A stretch of 64,000 bases of DNA from Veronia nyctiphanis (GCF_004116385.1 NZ_PEIB01000012.1:1-64000); one strand, 5' to 3'. Positions 31,996 to 42,914 are shown, counted from the stretch's first letter. Translations and numbers: made by a program. Notes: generated by a model from the sequence alone, not told the origin.

Positions 31996-32883
31996 ATGAG
32001 AATAACAATTGCGGGCAGCGGCGCAATAGGATCGCTGTTTGCCACTTACTTGTCTGAAGGCGGACACGATATCCACCTCTGGACCCGAGGCAATGCAACC
32101 CAGATCCAGCGCAAACGGGATGAAAATACTCAGATAGGCTTCGCCAGTAATAGTCCGGATCGCCTTGCTGAAAGTGATGCTGTCTTTGTGGCCGTCAAAG
32201 CATTTCACGTCGAAGAAGTATTAACAGAGTTGGCCCAGTACCTTCATCCAGACTCACCCGTTATTTTGACTCACAATGGCATGGGTACCGATGAACTGGC
32301 CGCAAGAATATTGCCAAACAATCCACTTCTGTTTGCCACCACTACCCATGGCAGCCTTAGATTAAGTGACAGCCATATTCGTCACACCGGAAAGGGGCAA
32401 ACACTGGTTGGTGGGCTCAATGACAGCGGTAAACGTTGTGAGTTTCTGGCGGAAGTGATTCATCACAGCCTGCCTCCCTGTACCTGGTCAGATAACGTTT
32501 ATCTTGCACTTTGGCAAAAGCTCGCAATCAATTGCGTCATTAACCCCCTTACTGCCGTTCACAAAATCAAAAACGGCGAACTGCTAAACAAGAAATTCAG
32601 CGAAGTAATCAGCTCACTGAGTGAAGAAATTACCAACGTCATGCTCGCGGATGGGATGGACAGTGATTGTGATATCATCCGCCAGAATGCATTACAGGTT
32701 GCCAAAGATACCGCTGAGAATTACTCGTCGATGAATAGAGATCTGCATTTTAAGCGCCGATCAGAAGTCGACTTTATTACTGGTTATCTGATTTCACGGG
32801 CAAATATTCACGGTATTGATGTCCCAGCCAACCTGTCGTTGTGGCAGCAAATAAAGAATCTGGAGCAAAGCTATGAAAAGTGA
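31996..32883 (+). CDS. panE: PanE, 2-dehydropantoate 2-reductase
   Basis: 295-residue NADPH-dependent ketopantoate reductase of pantothenate synthesis. The N-terminal Rossmann motif is GSGAIGSLFA; the catalytic lysine region WQKLAINCVINPLTAV and the C-terminal helical domain with SSMNRDLHFKRRSEVDFITG are typical. ATG 31996 has AAGGG upstream; an earlier in-frame ATG at 31957 would add 13 unrelated residues. It overlaps yajL by 11 bases. Confidence 0.93.
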   Translation: MRITIAGSGAIGSLFATYLSEGGHDIHLWTRGNATQIQRKRDENTQIGFASNSPDRLAESDAVFVAVKAFHVEEVLTELAQYLHPDSPVILTHNGMGTDELAARILPNNPLLFATTTHGSLRLSDSHIRHTGKGQTLVGGLNDSGKRCEFLAEVIHHSLPPCTWSDNVYLALWQKLAINCVINPLTAVHKIKNGELLNKKFSEVISSLSEEITNVMLADGMDSDCDIIRQNALQVAKDTAENYSSMNRDLHFKRRSEVDFITGYLISRANIHGIDVPANLSLWQQIKNLEQSYEK

Positions 32884-33502
32884 AGTGCAGGAAAATACAC
32901 TTCCACGCGTATTGGTGTGTCTGGCCCACGGCACGGAAGAAATGGAAGCCGTTACTGTCATCGATGTAATGGTCAGAGCCGGGTTTAGCGTCACAGTGGC
33001 CAGTGCGGCGCCAGATGGCGACCTGACGATTACCTGCTCCCGCGGTGTCAGGTTGATTGCCGATGTACCTTTGGTACAAATCGCTGATGATGAGTTTGAC
33101 TGTATCGTGTTGCCCGGCGGTGTTGATGGCGCAACATGCCTCGGTGAAAGTGCATTGATCATTGAAATGATCAAACAGCAGCAGTGCGATCAGAAATGGG
33201 TCGCGGCAATTTGTGCTGCTCCCGCACTCGTGTTGGAGAAAAATGGGCTTTACCCTGATGCATACAAGAGCTGTCATCCTGCATTCATTAATCACATTCC
33301 AGAAGACAAGCAAAACACCCGTCGTGTGATGAACGACAGAGACCATAAATTGATCACCAGTCAAGGGCCTGGCAGTGCCTTGGAATTTGCGGTAGAAATC
33401 GTGTTGACTCTGGGCGGCAAAGAAAAAGCGGCAGAAGTGGTTGCGCCGATGACGATTATCCCCAACCTCAACTACGACAAAAAATTTGCTGTTGTGGATT
33501 AA
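32873..33502 (+). CDS. yajL: YajL, DJ-1/ThiJ family chaperone
   Basis: 209-residue DJ-1/PfpI protein. The catalytic elbow cysteine is in AICAAPALVL and the partner glutamate in GTEEMEAV. E. coli YajL protects against oxidative and carbonyl stress; a claimed deglycase activity is disputed. In E. coli panE, yajL and thiI are also neighbours. Confidence 0.93.
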   Translation: MKSEVQENTLPRVLVCLAHGTEEMEAVTVIDVMVRAGFSVTVASAAPDGDLTITCSRGVRLIADVPLVQIADDEFDCIVLPGGVDGATCLGESALIIEMIKQQQCDQKWVAAICAAPALVLEKNGLYPDAYKSCHPAFINHIPEDKQNTRRVMNDRDHKLITSQGPGSALEFAVEIVLTLGGKEKAAEVVAPMTIIPNLNYDKKFAVVD

Positions 33503-33530
33503 CCTCACGGGTGACTCAATAAACTGACAG

Positions 33531-33567
33531 GCATAAAAAAACCGGCTTTAAGCCGGTTTTTTTATGC
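33531..33567. terminator. Bidirectional terminator yajL/thiI
   Basis: GCATAAAAAAACCGGCTT / AAGCCGGTTTTTTTATGC, a very long near-perfect palindrome with T runs on both strands, between converging yajL and thiI. Confidence 0.93.
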
Positions 33568-33580
33568 CTTAATACAATGA

Positions 33581-35026
33581 TTAAGGTCGATATACTTTCA
33601 CGTTCTCAAAGCCATTTTCGCGTAAATACAATGCCTGAAGACGACTCATAATTCCGCGATCACAGTAGAGCAGATAGACTTTGCTCTGATCCAAATCACC
33701 GAATTTAGTGGCCAATTTGAAAAACGGAATGTGTGTAATTTCCACCCCATTAATTTCCAGCGGCTTGTCGTCTTCTTCTTCCGGACTACGGATATCAAGT
33801 ACTACATGGTCGGCTGCAATTTCATCTACCAGTTCAACCTCAGGTGCCTGCTCTTGACTTTTGGTCGCAATCTCACGGATATCGGTGATTCGGGCGTCGT
33901 AAACAACCTGATCAAGAATATCAAAATTGAACTTGGCTTCTTCAATATCCAGCTTTTCCTGAACGGCTTTCACCGTCGGCTTTCTGGAAATCACGCCACA
34001 GTATTCGGGCATGGTTTTCGCGAAGTCTTCAGTGCCGATATCACGAGCAAGATTGATAATATCTTCCTTATCCCAGTTGATCAGCGGGCGTAAGATCATG
34101 GTCTCAGACACCTTATCAATCAAGCTCAGGTTGGTCAGCGTCTGGCTAGATACCTGACCAATCGCTTCGCCTGTAACCATAGCTGGGACACCAAATTTCT
34201 CAGCGACTTTAGACGCCGCACGCATGAACATACGCTTAAGCACTACACCCATCTGGCCATCATCGACATTTTCAAGAATTTCAGCGACGACAGGTTCAAA
34301 GTCAATCGAGATGAATTTAACTTTGGCCGAAGAGCCGAATTTTTCCCACAGATAGTAAGCCGTCTGCTGAACACCAATCTCATGGGCTGCACCGCCCAGA
34401 TTGAAGAAGCAATAATGTACCTTGCTGCCGCGCTTTATATGCAGGTAGCTGGACACACCGGAGTCAAAACCACCGGAAATCAAACTAAGTACATCTTCCT
34501 GCGTTCCCAGAGGGAAACCACCTAGGCCCTTGTGACGCTTACGAACCACATTGAGCTTGTCGCGATCCACCTCAAGATGAACTGTCACATCTGGGTTCTT
34601 GAGCTGCACTCTCGCATTCTCAAGTTTATTCAGACCACCACCAACATAGCGCTCTACCTCGATAGATGTGAAATCGTGAGAACCACGACGTTTGGCGCGA
34701 ACGCAGAACGACTTGCCTTCAACTTGCTCTCTCACCGCTTCAAGGGTGATCTCATAAATATTGTGCAGATCAGTGAAGGGGGTTTGTTCAACCTCAAGCA
34801 CATGGTGGATACCCGGCGTGCAAGTCAGCACCTCTAGCGCAATCTCTCTTTCCCTATCGTCTTTCAGAGTAACCTCAATGTGGTCACGACGATTGTATAC
34901 CGCCATCGCGTTAGATTTACGCTTGAGAATGTTACGGATATTACATTCAAGTATTTTCGTGAAACGTTTCCGTACAGACTCACTTTTGACCATCACTTCA
35001 GGATGAATTTTGACGATAAATTTCAT
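33581..35026 (-). CDS. thiI: ThiI, tRNA 4-thiouridine synthetase
   Basis: 481-residue enzyme that makes 4-thiouridine at position 8 of tRNA and supplies sulfur for the thiamine thiazole. Order: NFLD and THUMP domains (about residues 1-165), PP-loop ATPase with SGGFDS, and a C-terminal rhodanese domain whose persulfide cysteine lies in [10 protein letters not shown]. This is the long, rhodanese-containing form of Gammaproteobacteria. Undamaged. Confidence 0.96.
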   Translation of the reverse strand: MKFIVKIHPEVMVKSESVRKRFTKILECNIRNILKRKSNAMAVYNRRDHIEVTLKDDREREIALEVLTCTPGIHHVLEVEQTPFTDLHNIYEITLEAVREQVEGKSFCVRAKRRGSHDFTSIEVERYVGGGLNKLENARVQLKNPDVTVHLEVDRDKLNVVRKRHKGLGGFPLGTQEDVLSLISGGFDSGVSSYLHIKRGSKVHYCFFNLGGAAHEIGVQQTAYYLWEKFGSSAKVKFISIDFEPVVAEILENVDDGQMGVVLKRMFMRAASKVAEKFGVPAMVTGEAIGQVSSQTLTNLSLIDKVSETMILRPLINWDKEDIINLARDIGTEDFAKTMPEYCGVISRKPTVKAVQEKLDIEEAKFNFDILDQVVYDARITDIREIATKSQEQAPEVELVDEIAADHVVLDIRSPEEEDDKPLEINGVEITHIPFFKLATKFGDLDQSKVYLLYCDRGIMSRLQALYLRENGFENVKVYRP

Positions 35027-35103
35027 AACAGATTTCGCTACAGCTACAACAAAGGCGCGGATTATACATCAAGCATACAGCATCTGGAACTATACAGGCG
35101 GAC

Positions 35104-35138
35104 AAAAAAGCAGCACCATGTGGGGCTGTTTTTTTTAC
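35104..35138 (-). terminator. Terminator of pomAB
   Basis: Minus-strand hairpin AACAGCCCCA / TGGTGCTGCTT with one mismatch and T runs on both sides, between the pomB stop and the thiI start. Confidence 0.75.
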
Positions 35139-35171
35139 ACTGGACTTTGAAAAATAAGCCACTCAGGATAA

Positions 35172-36113
35172 TTATGAGTCTGGATCCATATTTTCAGTAG
35201 CAATTTCATCTGAAAGCATCGCTTTACCCTGCATGATAGAAATTTCTACCCGACGGTTTTGCTCGCGGTTTTCATCTGAATCATTCGGCACCAAAGGTCG
35301 CGAAGAGCCTGCGCCTTCGACTCTGACACGGGACGGGTCAAACCCTTCGACCTCACTCATAACGAGAGACACAGACACGGCGCGTTGCGCTGACAAATCC
35401 AGATTTGAGCGATAAAGCTCTGTGTCGACCAATGTATCGTCTGTGTGGCCAGAAATATGAATTTCTCCCGGTACATCTTTAATGATGCGACCGATTTTCT
35501 GAATCATTGGATGGAACTGTCTTTGTAAGTAAGCCGACCCTGTTGGGAACATGCCCTTTTCTTTGATTCGGATAACAAATTGCTGGCCAAGGTTTTCCGC
35601 ATCAATTGCGCCTTCTTCAATTTCCTTTTTCAACGCTTGCATCAGCATCTGCGCGGCGCTGGAAGACTTAGCAGCACTTTGGGAGTCCTCAGCATCTTTC
35701 AGCTTTTCAGATTGTGTTGCCAAGTCCGCCGTTGCACCACCCGACTTTTGTCCTTCGGAATCGCGCTGAGTACCACCAGAGCGATCTTCTTCACCATCCT
35801 GAAAAGTCAGCGAGCGCTGCGTCATGTCAATCGTTTGCTGCATGATGACTTCAATCGGTGTAGGTTCAGGACGGCCCGGACGGAACTCCTGTGCGATTAC
35901 ACTGGTACCCTTGGGGATATCTTTCACTTCCAGCAAATTCTGAACACCAAACGCAAACTTCATCGAACCGGCAATCTGCCGGAACTTCATGACATCCATC
36001 TCAGAGAAAGACAGCAGAAGTACGAAGAAACACATCAACAGTGACATCAGGTCGGCGAAGGTTCCCATCCAAGCGGGTAGCCCGGGGGGGGGACATTTGC
36101 ATTCTTCTTCCAT
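35172..36113 (-). CDS. pomB: PomB, sodium-type flagellar stator subunit
   Basis: 313-residue stator protein of the polar, sodium-driven flagellar motor. The N-terminus CPPPGLPAWMGTFADLMSL carries the ion-binding aspartate (Asp21 here, Asp24 in Vibrio alginolyticus) in the single membrane helix; a charged linker follows and the OmpA-like peptidoglycan-binding domain (about 195-305, ISGHTDDTLVDTELYRSN) ends it. The resemblance to Vibrio PomB is stronger than to proton-type MotB. Nine bases after pomA. Confidence 0.95.
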   Translation of the reverse strand: MEEECKCPPPGLPAWMGTFADLMSLLMCFFVLLLSFSEMDVMKFRQIAGSMKFAFGVQNLLEVKDIPKGTSVIAQEFRPGRPEPTPIEVIMQQTIDMTQRSLTFQDGEEDRSGGTQRDSEGQKSGGATADLATQSEKLKDAEDSQSAAKSSSAAQMLMQALKKEIEEGAIDAENLGQQFVIRIKEKGMFPTGSAYLQRQFHPMIQKIGRIIKDVPGEIHISGHTDDTLVDTELYRSNLDLSAQRAVSVSLVMSEVEGFDPSRVRVEGAGSSRPLVPNDSDENREQNRRVEISIMQGKAMLSDEIATENMDPDS

Positions 36114-36122
36114 ACTCAGTTC

Positions 36123-36884
36123 CTACCCATCAACGTCAACAGTACGTTTTTTCTCGTTGAGGTAATTTTTCAGATAGCTGTCCAGTACCCTTGGGTTCTG
36201 GCCATCCTGAATTGCCAGCAAGCCATCCATGATGAGCAAGCGGTTCAGTTTTTCCTGATCTTTGCGCAGTTTTAGCTTATCCGCGATAGGAATAGCCACC
36301 ATGTTTGCCAGCATTGCACCGTACAAGGTCGTTAACAGTGCAACCGCCATCGCAGGCCCGATTGCCTTCGGGTCATCCATGTTTGACAACATCGCGACCA
36401 GACCAACCAATGTACCTATCATCCCCATCGCCGGGGCAACATCAGCCAGGTTGGAATAAAAACTTGCACCAGAGTCATGACGCTCTTCTGTCAGTCCAAT
36501 GTCTTTTGCCAGTGTCATTTTCACCACGTCACCGTCGTGTCCATCCACCAGCATGTCCACACCCTTTTTCATGAAAGAATTGGTGACTTCCATTTCTTCC
36601 AGGGCAAGGAATCCCCCTTTACGGGCAGCATCTGCCATCTCAACCAATTTCGCGATCAATTCTTCAGGGTCGTCAGCGGCAAACATAAATGCTTTGCCTG
36701 CAATACCAAAGGCACCCAAAAACTGAGGCAGGGTAAATTTCATCATAACAACCGCGAGACTTCCGCCGAATACAATCAATGCAGAAGGTGCGTCCGCAAA
36801 CATGCTCAGCTCTCCACCAAGCAGCATTGCCATCAAGACGAACGCAAACGCACCGAGGATTCCGAGTAGTGTAGCCAGATCCAA
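36123..36884 (-). CDS. pomA: PomA, sodium-type flagellar stator subunit
   Basis: 253-residue four-helix membrane protein of the stator, the same length as Vibrio PomA. The cytoplasmic loop holds the charged residues that touch FliG; the last two helices (PAMGMIGTLVGLVAML and AIGPAMAVALLTTLYGAMLANM) line the ion path. It is divergent from xseB and first in pomA-pomB. Confidence 0.95.
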   Translation of the reverse strand: MDLATLLGILGAFAFVLMAMLLGGELSMFADAPSALIVFGGSLAVVMMKFTLPQFLGAFGIAGKAFMFAADDPEELIAKLVEMADAARKGGFLALEEMEVTNSFMKKGVDMLVDGHDGDVVKMTLAKDIGLTEERHDSGASFYSNLADVAPAMGMIGTLVGLVAMLSNMDDPKAIGPAMAVALLTTLYGAMLANMVAIPIADKLKLRKDQEKLNRLLIMDGLLAIQDGQNPRVLDSYLKNYLNEKKRTVDVDG

Positions 36885-37108
36885 AGCGATACCCCTTTAA
36901 AAGTTTAAAAATGCAACAACACTGAAAGGTGTCGAGAAACGCGACGATTTTATCAGTTACTAGATATAACGGCAGTATAGTCAGGAGATTTAGTGCGCAA
37001 AAGCAACATAAGAAAAATCTCTTCCGTACACATTATTTCACGCTAGGGTTTGACCCCTCTCGGGCACTGCGATAACTTCACAGCCAAATTAGTAATATAA
37101 GACGCATT

Positions 37109-37354
37109 ATGGCAGCTAAGAAACCCGAGAAGATGGCTTTTGAGGAGATCCTCAAAGAGTTGGATACTATCGTACAGGGCCTTGAAAGTGGTGATTTACC
37201 TTTAGATTCGGCGCTAAAGCAGTTTGAACGTGGCATCACACTGGCACGTCATGGTCAAAAAACACTGACCGACGCAGAACAGAAAGTGGAAATTCTGCTC
37301 AGTGAGGATGACAATGCGCCTTTGACTGATTTCGAGCCGGAAAACGATGACTGA
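37109..37354 (+). CDS. xseB: XseB, exonuclease VII small subunit
   Basis: 81-residue helical protein, the small subunit of exonuclease VII. FEEILKELDTIVQGLESGDLPLDSALKQFERG is characteristic. It heads xseB-ispA-dxs and overlaps ispA by eight bases. The large-subunit gene xseA lies at the right edge of the window. Confidence 0.95.
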   Translation: MAAKKPEKMAFEEILKELDTIVQGLESGDLPLDSALKQFERGITLARHGQKTLTDAEQKVEILLSEDDNAPLTDFEPENDD

Positions 37355-38240
37355 GCTGCAACAACTGTTAACACATTGCCAAACGCGCAGTAATGACGTG
37401 TTGACTCACTGGCTTGATACTCTGCCTTCACCTGAACAGTCACTGATAAAAGCCATGCAACATGGCGTGTTGCTCGGCGGAAAGAGGGTGCGTCCCTTTC
37501 TCGTGTATGCCACAGGCCAAATGTTTGGAGCATCAGAGTCTGATTTAGATACGCCAGCCGCCGCCGTTGAATGTGTGCATGCCTACTCTCTGATTCATGA
37601 TGACTTACCTGCCATGGATGATGATGCACTTCGTCGCGGAAAGCCAACGTGTCATGTTGCATTCGATGAAGCAACCGCAATACTGGCGGGTGATGCACTG
37701 CAAACACTGGCCTTCTCGATACTCGCAGAGGGGCGTTTATCTGCTGACGCTGAGGCTCATCGCATCAATTTAGTCCGCGAATTGGCTTCCGCATCAGGTG
37801 CCAGAGGTATGTGCCTTGGTCAGGCCCTCGATCTTGAAGCTGAAGGTAAAGCTGTTGACCTCGAAACACTGCAACGCATCCATAACAACAAAACAGGGGC
37901 ACTGATCCGCTGCGCGGTTCGCATGGGTGCGTATGCCGCTGGGGAGAAGGGAATTGCTTGTCTGCCTGAACTCGATAAATTTGCCAACGCCATGGGTCTG
38001 GCTTTCCAAGTTCAGGACGATATTCTTGATATCACCAGCGATACAGCCACCCTTGGTAAACCCCAAGGCTCTGATGTTTTAGCAGAGAAAAGTACCTACC
38101 CTGCCCTGCTCGGACTGGAAGGAGCCAGACAAAAAGCCGACGAGCTTTATAAGGAAGGACTACACGCATTGGGGACAATCCCATACAATACGTCACAACT
38201 GGAAGTTTTTGCCCGATATATCATCGAGCGCAATAGCTAA
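37347..38240 (+). CDS. ispA: IspA, farnesyl diphosphate synthase
   Basis: 297-residue prenyltransferase making farnesyl diphosphate for undecaprenol and quinone side chains. First aspartate-rich motif DDLPAMDDD, second DDILD; close to the E. coli length (299). Its product follows from the Dxs-initiated MEP pathway encoded next. Confidence 0.95.
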   Translation: MTELQQLLTHCQTRSNDVLTHWLDTLPSPEQSLIKAMQHGVLLGGKRVRPFLVYATGQMFGASESDLDTPAAAVECVHAYSLIHDDLPAMDDDALRRGKPTCHVAFDEATAILAGDALQTLAFSILAEGRLSADAEAHRINLVRELASASGARGMCLGQALDLEAEGKAVDLETLQRIHNNKTGALIRCAVRMGAYAAGEKGIACLPELDKFANAMGLAFQVQDDILDITSDTATLGKPQGSDVLAEKSTYPALLGLEGARQKADELYKEGLHALGTIPYNTSQLEVFARYIIERNS

Positions 38241-38266
38241 TAATTTTTCTCGCGCCGAATCCCACT

Positions 38267-40130
38267 ATGACTTTGGATATATCAAAATACCCAACCCTTG
38301 CACTGGCAGATACACCTGATGAGCTAAGAACGCTCCCAAGTACTATGCTGCCGAAGCTTTGTGAGGAGTTGAGGACTTACTTACTGAACAGTGTCAGCCA
38401 TTCAAGCGGACACTTTGCCTCTGGCCTTGGTGCAATAGAACTCACCGTGGCACTTCACTACGTCTATAACACACCGTTTGACCACCTTATTTGGGATGTT
38501 GGCCATCAGGCCTATCCGCACAAAATTCTCACTGGTCGTCGTGAAAGAATGACATCAATCCGTCAAAAAGACGGTCTTCACCCATTTCCATGGCGCGGAG
38601 AAAGTGAGTACGACACACTCTCTGTCGGACACAGTTCGACCTCTATCAGTGCAGCCTCGGTATGGCTATTGCCGCCGATAAAGAGGGTAAAGGCCGTCGT
38701 GTCGTGAGTGTTATTGGTGATGGTGCAATCACCGCAGGCATGGCGTTTGAAGCATGAACCATGCGGGTGATGTACACAATGACATGCTAGTGATCCTTAA
38801 TGACAATGAGATGTCTATCTCTGAGAATGTGGGCGCGCTAAACAATCACCTTGCGCAGCTTCTCTCGGGGAATATGTATACCTCAATCCGGGAAGGCGGA
38901 AAGAAAGTGCTGTCTGGCACACCGTCAATCAAAGAACTGGTTCGTCGTGCCGAAGAGCACCTCAAAGGCATGGTTGTTCCTGGGACCTTGTTTGAGGAGC
39001 TGGGTTTCAACTACATCGGCCCTATTGATGGACACGACGTTGAAGAACTGGTGAAAACCATCAAAAACATGCGTGGCCTTAAAGGCCCTCAGTTTTTGCA
39101 CGTGATGACCAAAAAAGGCAAAGGTTACGAGCCAGCGGAGAAAGACCCAATCGGCTACCATGCAGTACCGAAGTTCGACCCGACCGAGAGTTCCCTGCCG
39201 AAAAGCAAAGCAACAAATCCGACTTTCTCGAAAATTTTTGGTAACTGGCTTTGTGACATGGCAGAGCAAGATCCGAAACTGTTAGCCATTACACCTGCAA
39301 TGCGTGAAGGCTCAGGTATGGTGAAATTCTCGAAAGAGTATCCGGATCAGTACTTTGACGTTGCGATTGCAGAGCAACACGCTGTGACGCTCGGCGCAGG
39401 TATGGCCATTGGTGGTTATCATCCGGTTGTTGCCATCTATTCGACCTTCCTGCAACGCGGCTACGATCAGCTTATCCATGACGTGGCAATCATGAACCTA
39501 CCTGTGATGTTTGCCATCGACCGTGGCGGACTCGTTGGTGCGGATGGTCAAACCCATCAGGGCGCGTTTGATCTTAGCTATATGCGCTGCATTCCAAACA
39601 TGGTGATCATGGCACCAAGTGATGAGAATGAATGCCGCCAGATGCTGTATACGGGCCACAAACATCAGGGGCCATCAGCAATACGCTACCCTCGCGGGGC
39701 CGGCTGTGGCGCTGACGTTGAGTCAGAAATGAATGAGTTACCGTTGGGCAGAGGCATCGTCCGCCGAGAAGGTAAAAGCATAGCTATCCTGAGCTTCGGT
39801 ACTTTCCTGCCCAATGCGCTTGAAGCGGCAGAAAAACTTGATGCGACCGTCGCAGACATGCGTTTTGTTAAACCACTGGATGAGCAACTCATTAGTGAAC
39901 TTGCCGAAACGCATGACGTACTTGTCACGATTGAAGAAAATGCAATTGCAGGTGGTGCTGGCTCTGGTGTTATCGAATACCTCATGAAATCGCGTCAGAT
40001 TAAACCTGTGCTGCAATTAGGCTTGCCTGATAAGTTTATCCATCAAGGTACACAGCAAGAACTTCATGCGGAACTGGAGCTTGATGCAGAGGGTATAGAG
40101 AAACAAATCCGTCGCTATCTCGACCAGTGA
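38267..40130 (+). CDS. dxs: Dxs, 1-deoxyxylulose-5-phosphate synthase (frameshifted twice)
   Basis: Thiamine-diphosphate enzyme that starts the MEP isoprenoid pathway, essential where no mevalonate route exists. The frame breaks near 38655 (SISAA should continue [38 protein letters not shown]; one C missing in GCCTC) and again near 38754 (GAAGCATGAAC needs one A). With both restored the protein has 621 residues (E. coli 620). The thiamine-binding [13 protein letters not shown] ... LVILNDN segment falls between and after the breaks. Two independent one-base losses 100 bases apart in an essential gene point to sequence error. Confidence 0.94.
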
Positions 40131-40134
40131 TGAG

Positions 40135-40166
40135 AAAAAACGGCGCAACAAGCGCCGTTTTTTTAT
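40135..40166. terminator. Bidirectional terminator dxs/pgpA
   Basis: AAAAAACGGCGC / GCGCCGTTTTTTT with loop AACAA, between converging dxs and pgpA. Confidence 0.92.
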
Positions 40167-40192
40167 TGCTTAATACAACAAGTAAAAATACG

Positions 40193-40687
40193 TTAGAGCA
40201 GACTGCTCAACCACCAATGGTTAACCAGCCATAGCGACACCATTGCCATTAATCCCGCAACAACGTCGTCCAGCATGATCCCGAAACCACCGTGTACTTT
40301 CCTGTCGAGTAAGCTGATTGGCCAAGGTTTCACCATGTCAAAAAACCGAAAGAGCACAAAGCCTGTCAGCACCACCTGCCACTGCGTCGAAGGCACGAGT
40401 AACATAGTGATCCAAAAGCCTGCAAACTCATCCCAGACAATACTGCCGTGGTCATGAACCTTCATATCATCCGACGTGCGCCCGCAAAGGTAGATGCCCA
40501 CCAGGCTTCCCAAAATCGCCGCAGAGAGCAGCACCCACCAGCCAAATTGCATGAACAGGAAATAGAAAGGTACCGCAGCTAGCGTCCCCATGGTTCCTGG
40601 GATAATTGGTGAAAGACCAGAACCAAAGCCTGTTGCCAGTAAGTGGACAGGGTTAGAGAGTCGAATATGGGATGTAGGTTTTGTCAC
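40193..40687 (-). CDS. pgpA: PgpA, phosphatidylglycerophosphatase A
   Basis: 164-residue membrane phosphatase that forms phosphatidylglycerol. The segments GTMGTLAAVPFYF, DEFAGFW and RFFDMVKPWPISLLDRKVHGGFGIMLDDVVAG are family signatures. Its start is three bases after the thiL stop, so the two are coupled. Confidence 0.95.
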   Translation of the reverse strand: MTKPTSHIRLSNPVHLLATGFGSGLSPIIPGTMGTLAAVPFYFLFMQFGWWVLLSAAILGSLVGIYLCGRTSDDMKVHDHGSIVWDEFAGFWITMLLVPSTQWQVVLTGFVLFRFFDMVKPWPISLLDRKVHGGFGIMLDDVVAGLMAMVSLWLVNHWWLSSLL

Positions 40688-40690
40688 TGC

Positions 40691-41662
40691 TTACTCCGAA
40701 AAATGATCCCAACCAGCAAGCTGCCAGTCTACCGCGTCACCTTGCCAGTTGAGGGTCAAGCCACTGCCAGAGCGAATCTGACCGATACAGACCAAATGAA
40801 TATCCGCGTGTGCAAACGCGGTATCTAACGCGCCACGGTTAATTTCTGGCACTGTAAAGCACAGCTCGTACTCTTCTCCACTACAAAGGGCCATCTTTGC
40901 GGCAACCTGTGGATCTTTTTCCAGCTCATTTAACACGGAAGAAACAGGGATAAGAGCAGCATCGACATTAGCGCCAACACCGCTGGCTTTCAGGATATGC
41001 GGAAGGTCCGAAATAAGGCCATCAGAAATATCAAGTGTAGAGCTGGCAATGCCTCTCAGTTTTTGTCCTGCCAAAACCCGTGGCTGGCGCAAGTAATGCC
41101 CGCGAATGAGTGCTTCAGCATATAGACCTGTTCGATCTCGGTTACCAAGAATAAAGTCCAAACCCAGCGCACTGTCACCCAGCTCTCCGGTCACATAAAT
41201 CCAATCACCGACCTTGGCTCCGCTACGTGTCAATGCTTGACCAGTCGGCACAAGGCCTTGAAGAGTGATGGAAATACTCAACGGCCCACGGGTGGTATCT
41301 CCACCAATGAGCTGTACATTGAAATACTCAGCAAGTTTGTAGAACCCTTTGCAGAATGCTTCTATCCAGCCTTCATCATTTTCAGGCAACGTTAGCGCAA
41401 GCGAACACCACGCAGGCATGGCTCCCATTGCAGCAAGATCACTGAGATTAGCAGCTAGGGCCTTGTGAGCCACCCACTCTGGATTGGCGTCTTCAAGAAA
41501 ATGGACGCCTGCAACCAATGTATCTGTAGTGACGGCTACCTGATTACCTTCAGGCACTGAAATCAACGCGGCATCATCACCAATGCCTAAATCTACATCG
41601 CGTCGCGTGACAGGTTGCGAAGCAAAGTAACGCCCAATGATATCGAATTCATTTCCAGACAT
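40691..41662 (-). CDS. thiL: ThiL, thiamine-monophosphate kinase
   Basis: 323-residue kinase making thiamine diphosphate, the cofactor of Dxs. GIGDDAALISVP, the metal-binding aspartates in SDLAAMGAMP and the GDTTRGPLSISITLQG segment are present. It is separated from nusB by a terminator, so thiL-pgpA may have its own promoter. Confidence 0.95.
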   Translation of the reverse strand: MSGNEFDIIGRYFASQPVTRRDVDLGIGDDAALISVPEGNQVAVTTDTLVAGVHFLEDANPEWVAHKALAANLSDLAAMGAMPAWCSLALTLPENDEGWIEAFCKGFYKLAEYFNVQLIGGDTTRGPLSISITLQGLVPTGQALTRSGAKVGDWIYVTGELGDSALGLDFILGNRDRTGLYAEALIRGHYLRQPRVLAGQKLRGIASSTLDISDGLISDLPHILKASGVGANVDAALIPVSSVLNELEKDPQVAAKMALCSGEEYELCFTVPEINRGALDTAFAHADIHLVCIGQIRSGSGLTLNWQGDAVDWQLAGWDHFSE

Positions 41663-41733
41663 AACCGTATCCGACTTTTGTAGTAACCCAATGAGTAGCT
41701 AGAAAATAGGTAGCTAAACAACCTTAACTAAGT

Positions 41734-41760
41734 AAAAAGGCCAGCATGGCTGGCCTTTTC
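41734..41760 (-). terminator. Terminator between nusB and thiL
   Basis: Minus-strand AAAAGGCCAGC / GCTGGCCTTTTT with loop CAT and a T run, 18 bases past the nusB stop. Confidence 0.88.
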
Positions 41761-41777
41761 TATCGTACATTGTGTTC

Positions 41778-42232
41778 TTATTTCTTACGAAGCGTGGGAG
41801 CCGCTTTGTCGAGAACACCATTCACAAATTTGTGGCTATCTTCAGCGCCAAAACGCTTAGCAAGCTCGATAGCTTCATTGATAACCACTTTGAATGGGAC
41901 ATCTTCCCGCTTCGCCATTTCATAAACAGCAAGGCGCAGAAGAGCATGTTCCATCTCTCAAGATCCTGAAGCGGACGTGACAGGTAAGGACGCATTTTGC
42001 TATCCAGTTCCTGATGGCTCAGTACCACACCAGAAAACAGATCACGGAAATAATCCACATCGGTTTCTGGTTGGCGCAGACGAGGTTCCTCTGCCTGATG
42101 CTCTTCTTCTTCGTAATTGTCGTCAGAAAGAAATTGCGCTTCAATTTCTGCAATGTTGCGCTTTGACAATTGCCACGAATAAATCGCCTGTAATGCAAAA
42201 TGGCGTGCATTACGCCGTGCGGCTGGTTTCAC
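41778..42232 (-). CDS. nusB: NusB, transcription antitermination factor (frameshifted)
   Basis: RNA-binding antitermination factor acting with NusE on rRNA operons. The N-terminus [20 protein letters not shown] is typical. The frame breaks near 41954: PLQDLER should continue [36 protein letters not shown], which is in the next frame; one A restored (GAGATGG to GAGAATGG) gives 151 residues ending TLRKK. An acidic insert ([18 protein letters not shown]) follows the first helix. Twelve bases after ribH, the common order. Confidence 0.93.
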
Positions 42233-42244
42233 GATAACACTCCG

Positions 42245-42715
42245 TTAGGATTCGATTTGGGACAGAACATTGACCATTTCAAGCGCGCTTTGTGCAGCCT
42301 CTGCCCCTTTATTACCAGCCTTGGTACCCGCGCGTTCGATAGCTTGTTCGATGGTATCTACAGTCAGCACACCGAAAGCAACTGGCGTATCAAATTCCAG
42401 TGCAACCTGTGCCAACCCTTTGTTACATTCTCCGGCTACATAATCAAAGTGCGGTGTACCACCACGGATCACTGAGCCAAGTGCGATGATAGCATCGTAG
42501 CTGCCGCTCTTAGCAACACGCTGAGTAACCAAAGGCAGCTCATAAGCACCTGGACAACGAACGATAGTGATATTGTCTTCACTGACCTGACCCTGACGTT
42601 TCAGTGCATCAAGCGCACCTTCCAGCAGGCTTTCATTAATAAAGCTGTTAAAGCGGGAAATAACGATAGCAACTTTAGCGTTGGGTGCTGCAAATGCACC
42701 TTCGATCACCTTCAT
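42245..42715 (-). CDS. ribH: RibH, lumazine synthase
   Basis: 156-residue 6,7-dimethyl-8-ribityllumazine synthase, the penultimate riboflavin step; E. coli calls it Rib[24 protein letters not shown]-like N-terminus, GAYELP, and the [14 protein letters not shown] loop with the catalytic histidine are intact. A terminator upstream separates it from ribBX, so a local promoter in 42716-42886 is expected. Confidence 0.95.
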   Translation of the reverse strand: MKVIEGAFAAPNAKVAIVISRFNSFINESLLEGALDALKRQGQVSEDNITIVRCPGAYELPLVTQRVAKSGSYDAIIALGSVIRGGTPHFDYVAGECNKGLAQVALEFDTPVAFGVLTVDTIEQAIERAGTKAGNKGAEAAQSALEMVNVLSQIES

Positions 42716-42886
42716 GGGCCTTCCTGTGACTTAATTTAACCGGATTAAAAAACCGCGGGATTCTAACACACTTTTATCTGCCGATCCCAGTGTATCGATG
42801 GTGTTTGTGTAACAAACCGATAGCAAATTGCCTCGGATCTGTTCCCCTGCTCCCCATTCAAAAGCGTTATTAATCCGTGAGCTAAA

Positions 42887-42914
42887 ACAAAAAACGCGGC
42901 ACTGTGCCGCGTTT
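42887..42914 (-). terminator. Terminator of the nrdR-ribD-ribE-ribBX run
   Basis: Minus-strand AAACGCGGCAC / GTGCCGCGTTTTTT around a very short loop with a T run, 23 bases past the ribBX stop. Confidence 0.88.

Noticed and set aside
36083-36091. Run of nine G as a possible frameshift site in pomB
   Set aside because: The frame across it reads CPPPGLPAW, the conserved PomB N-terminus, so the run length is right as given.
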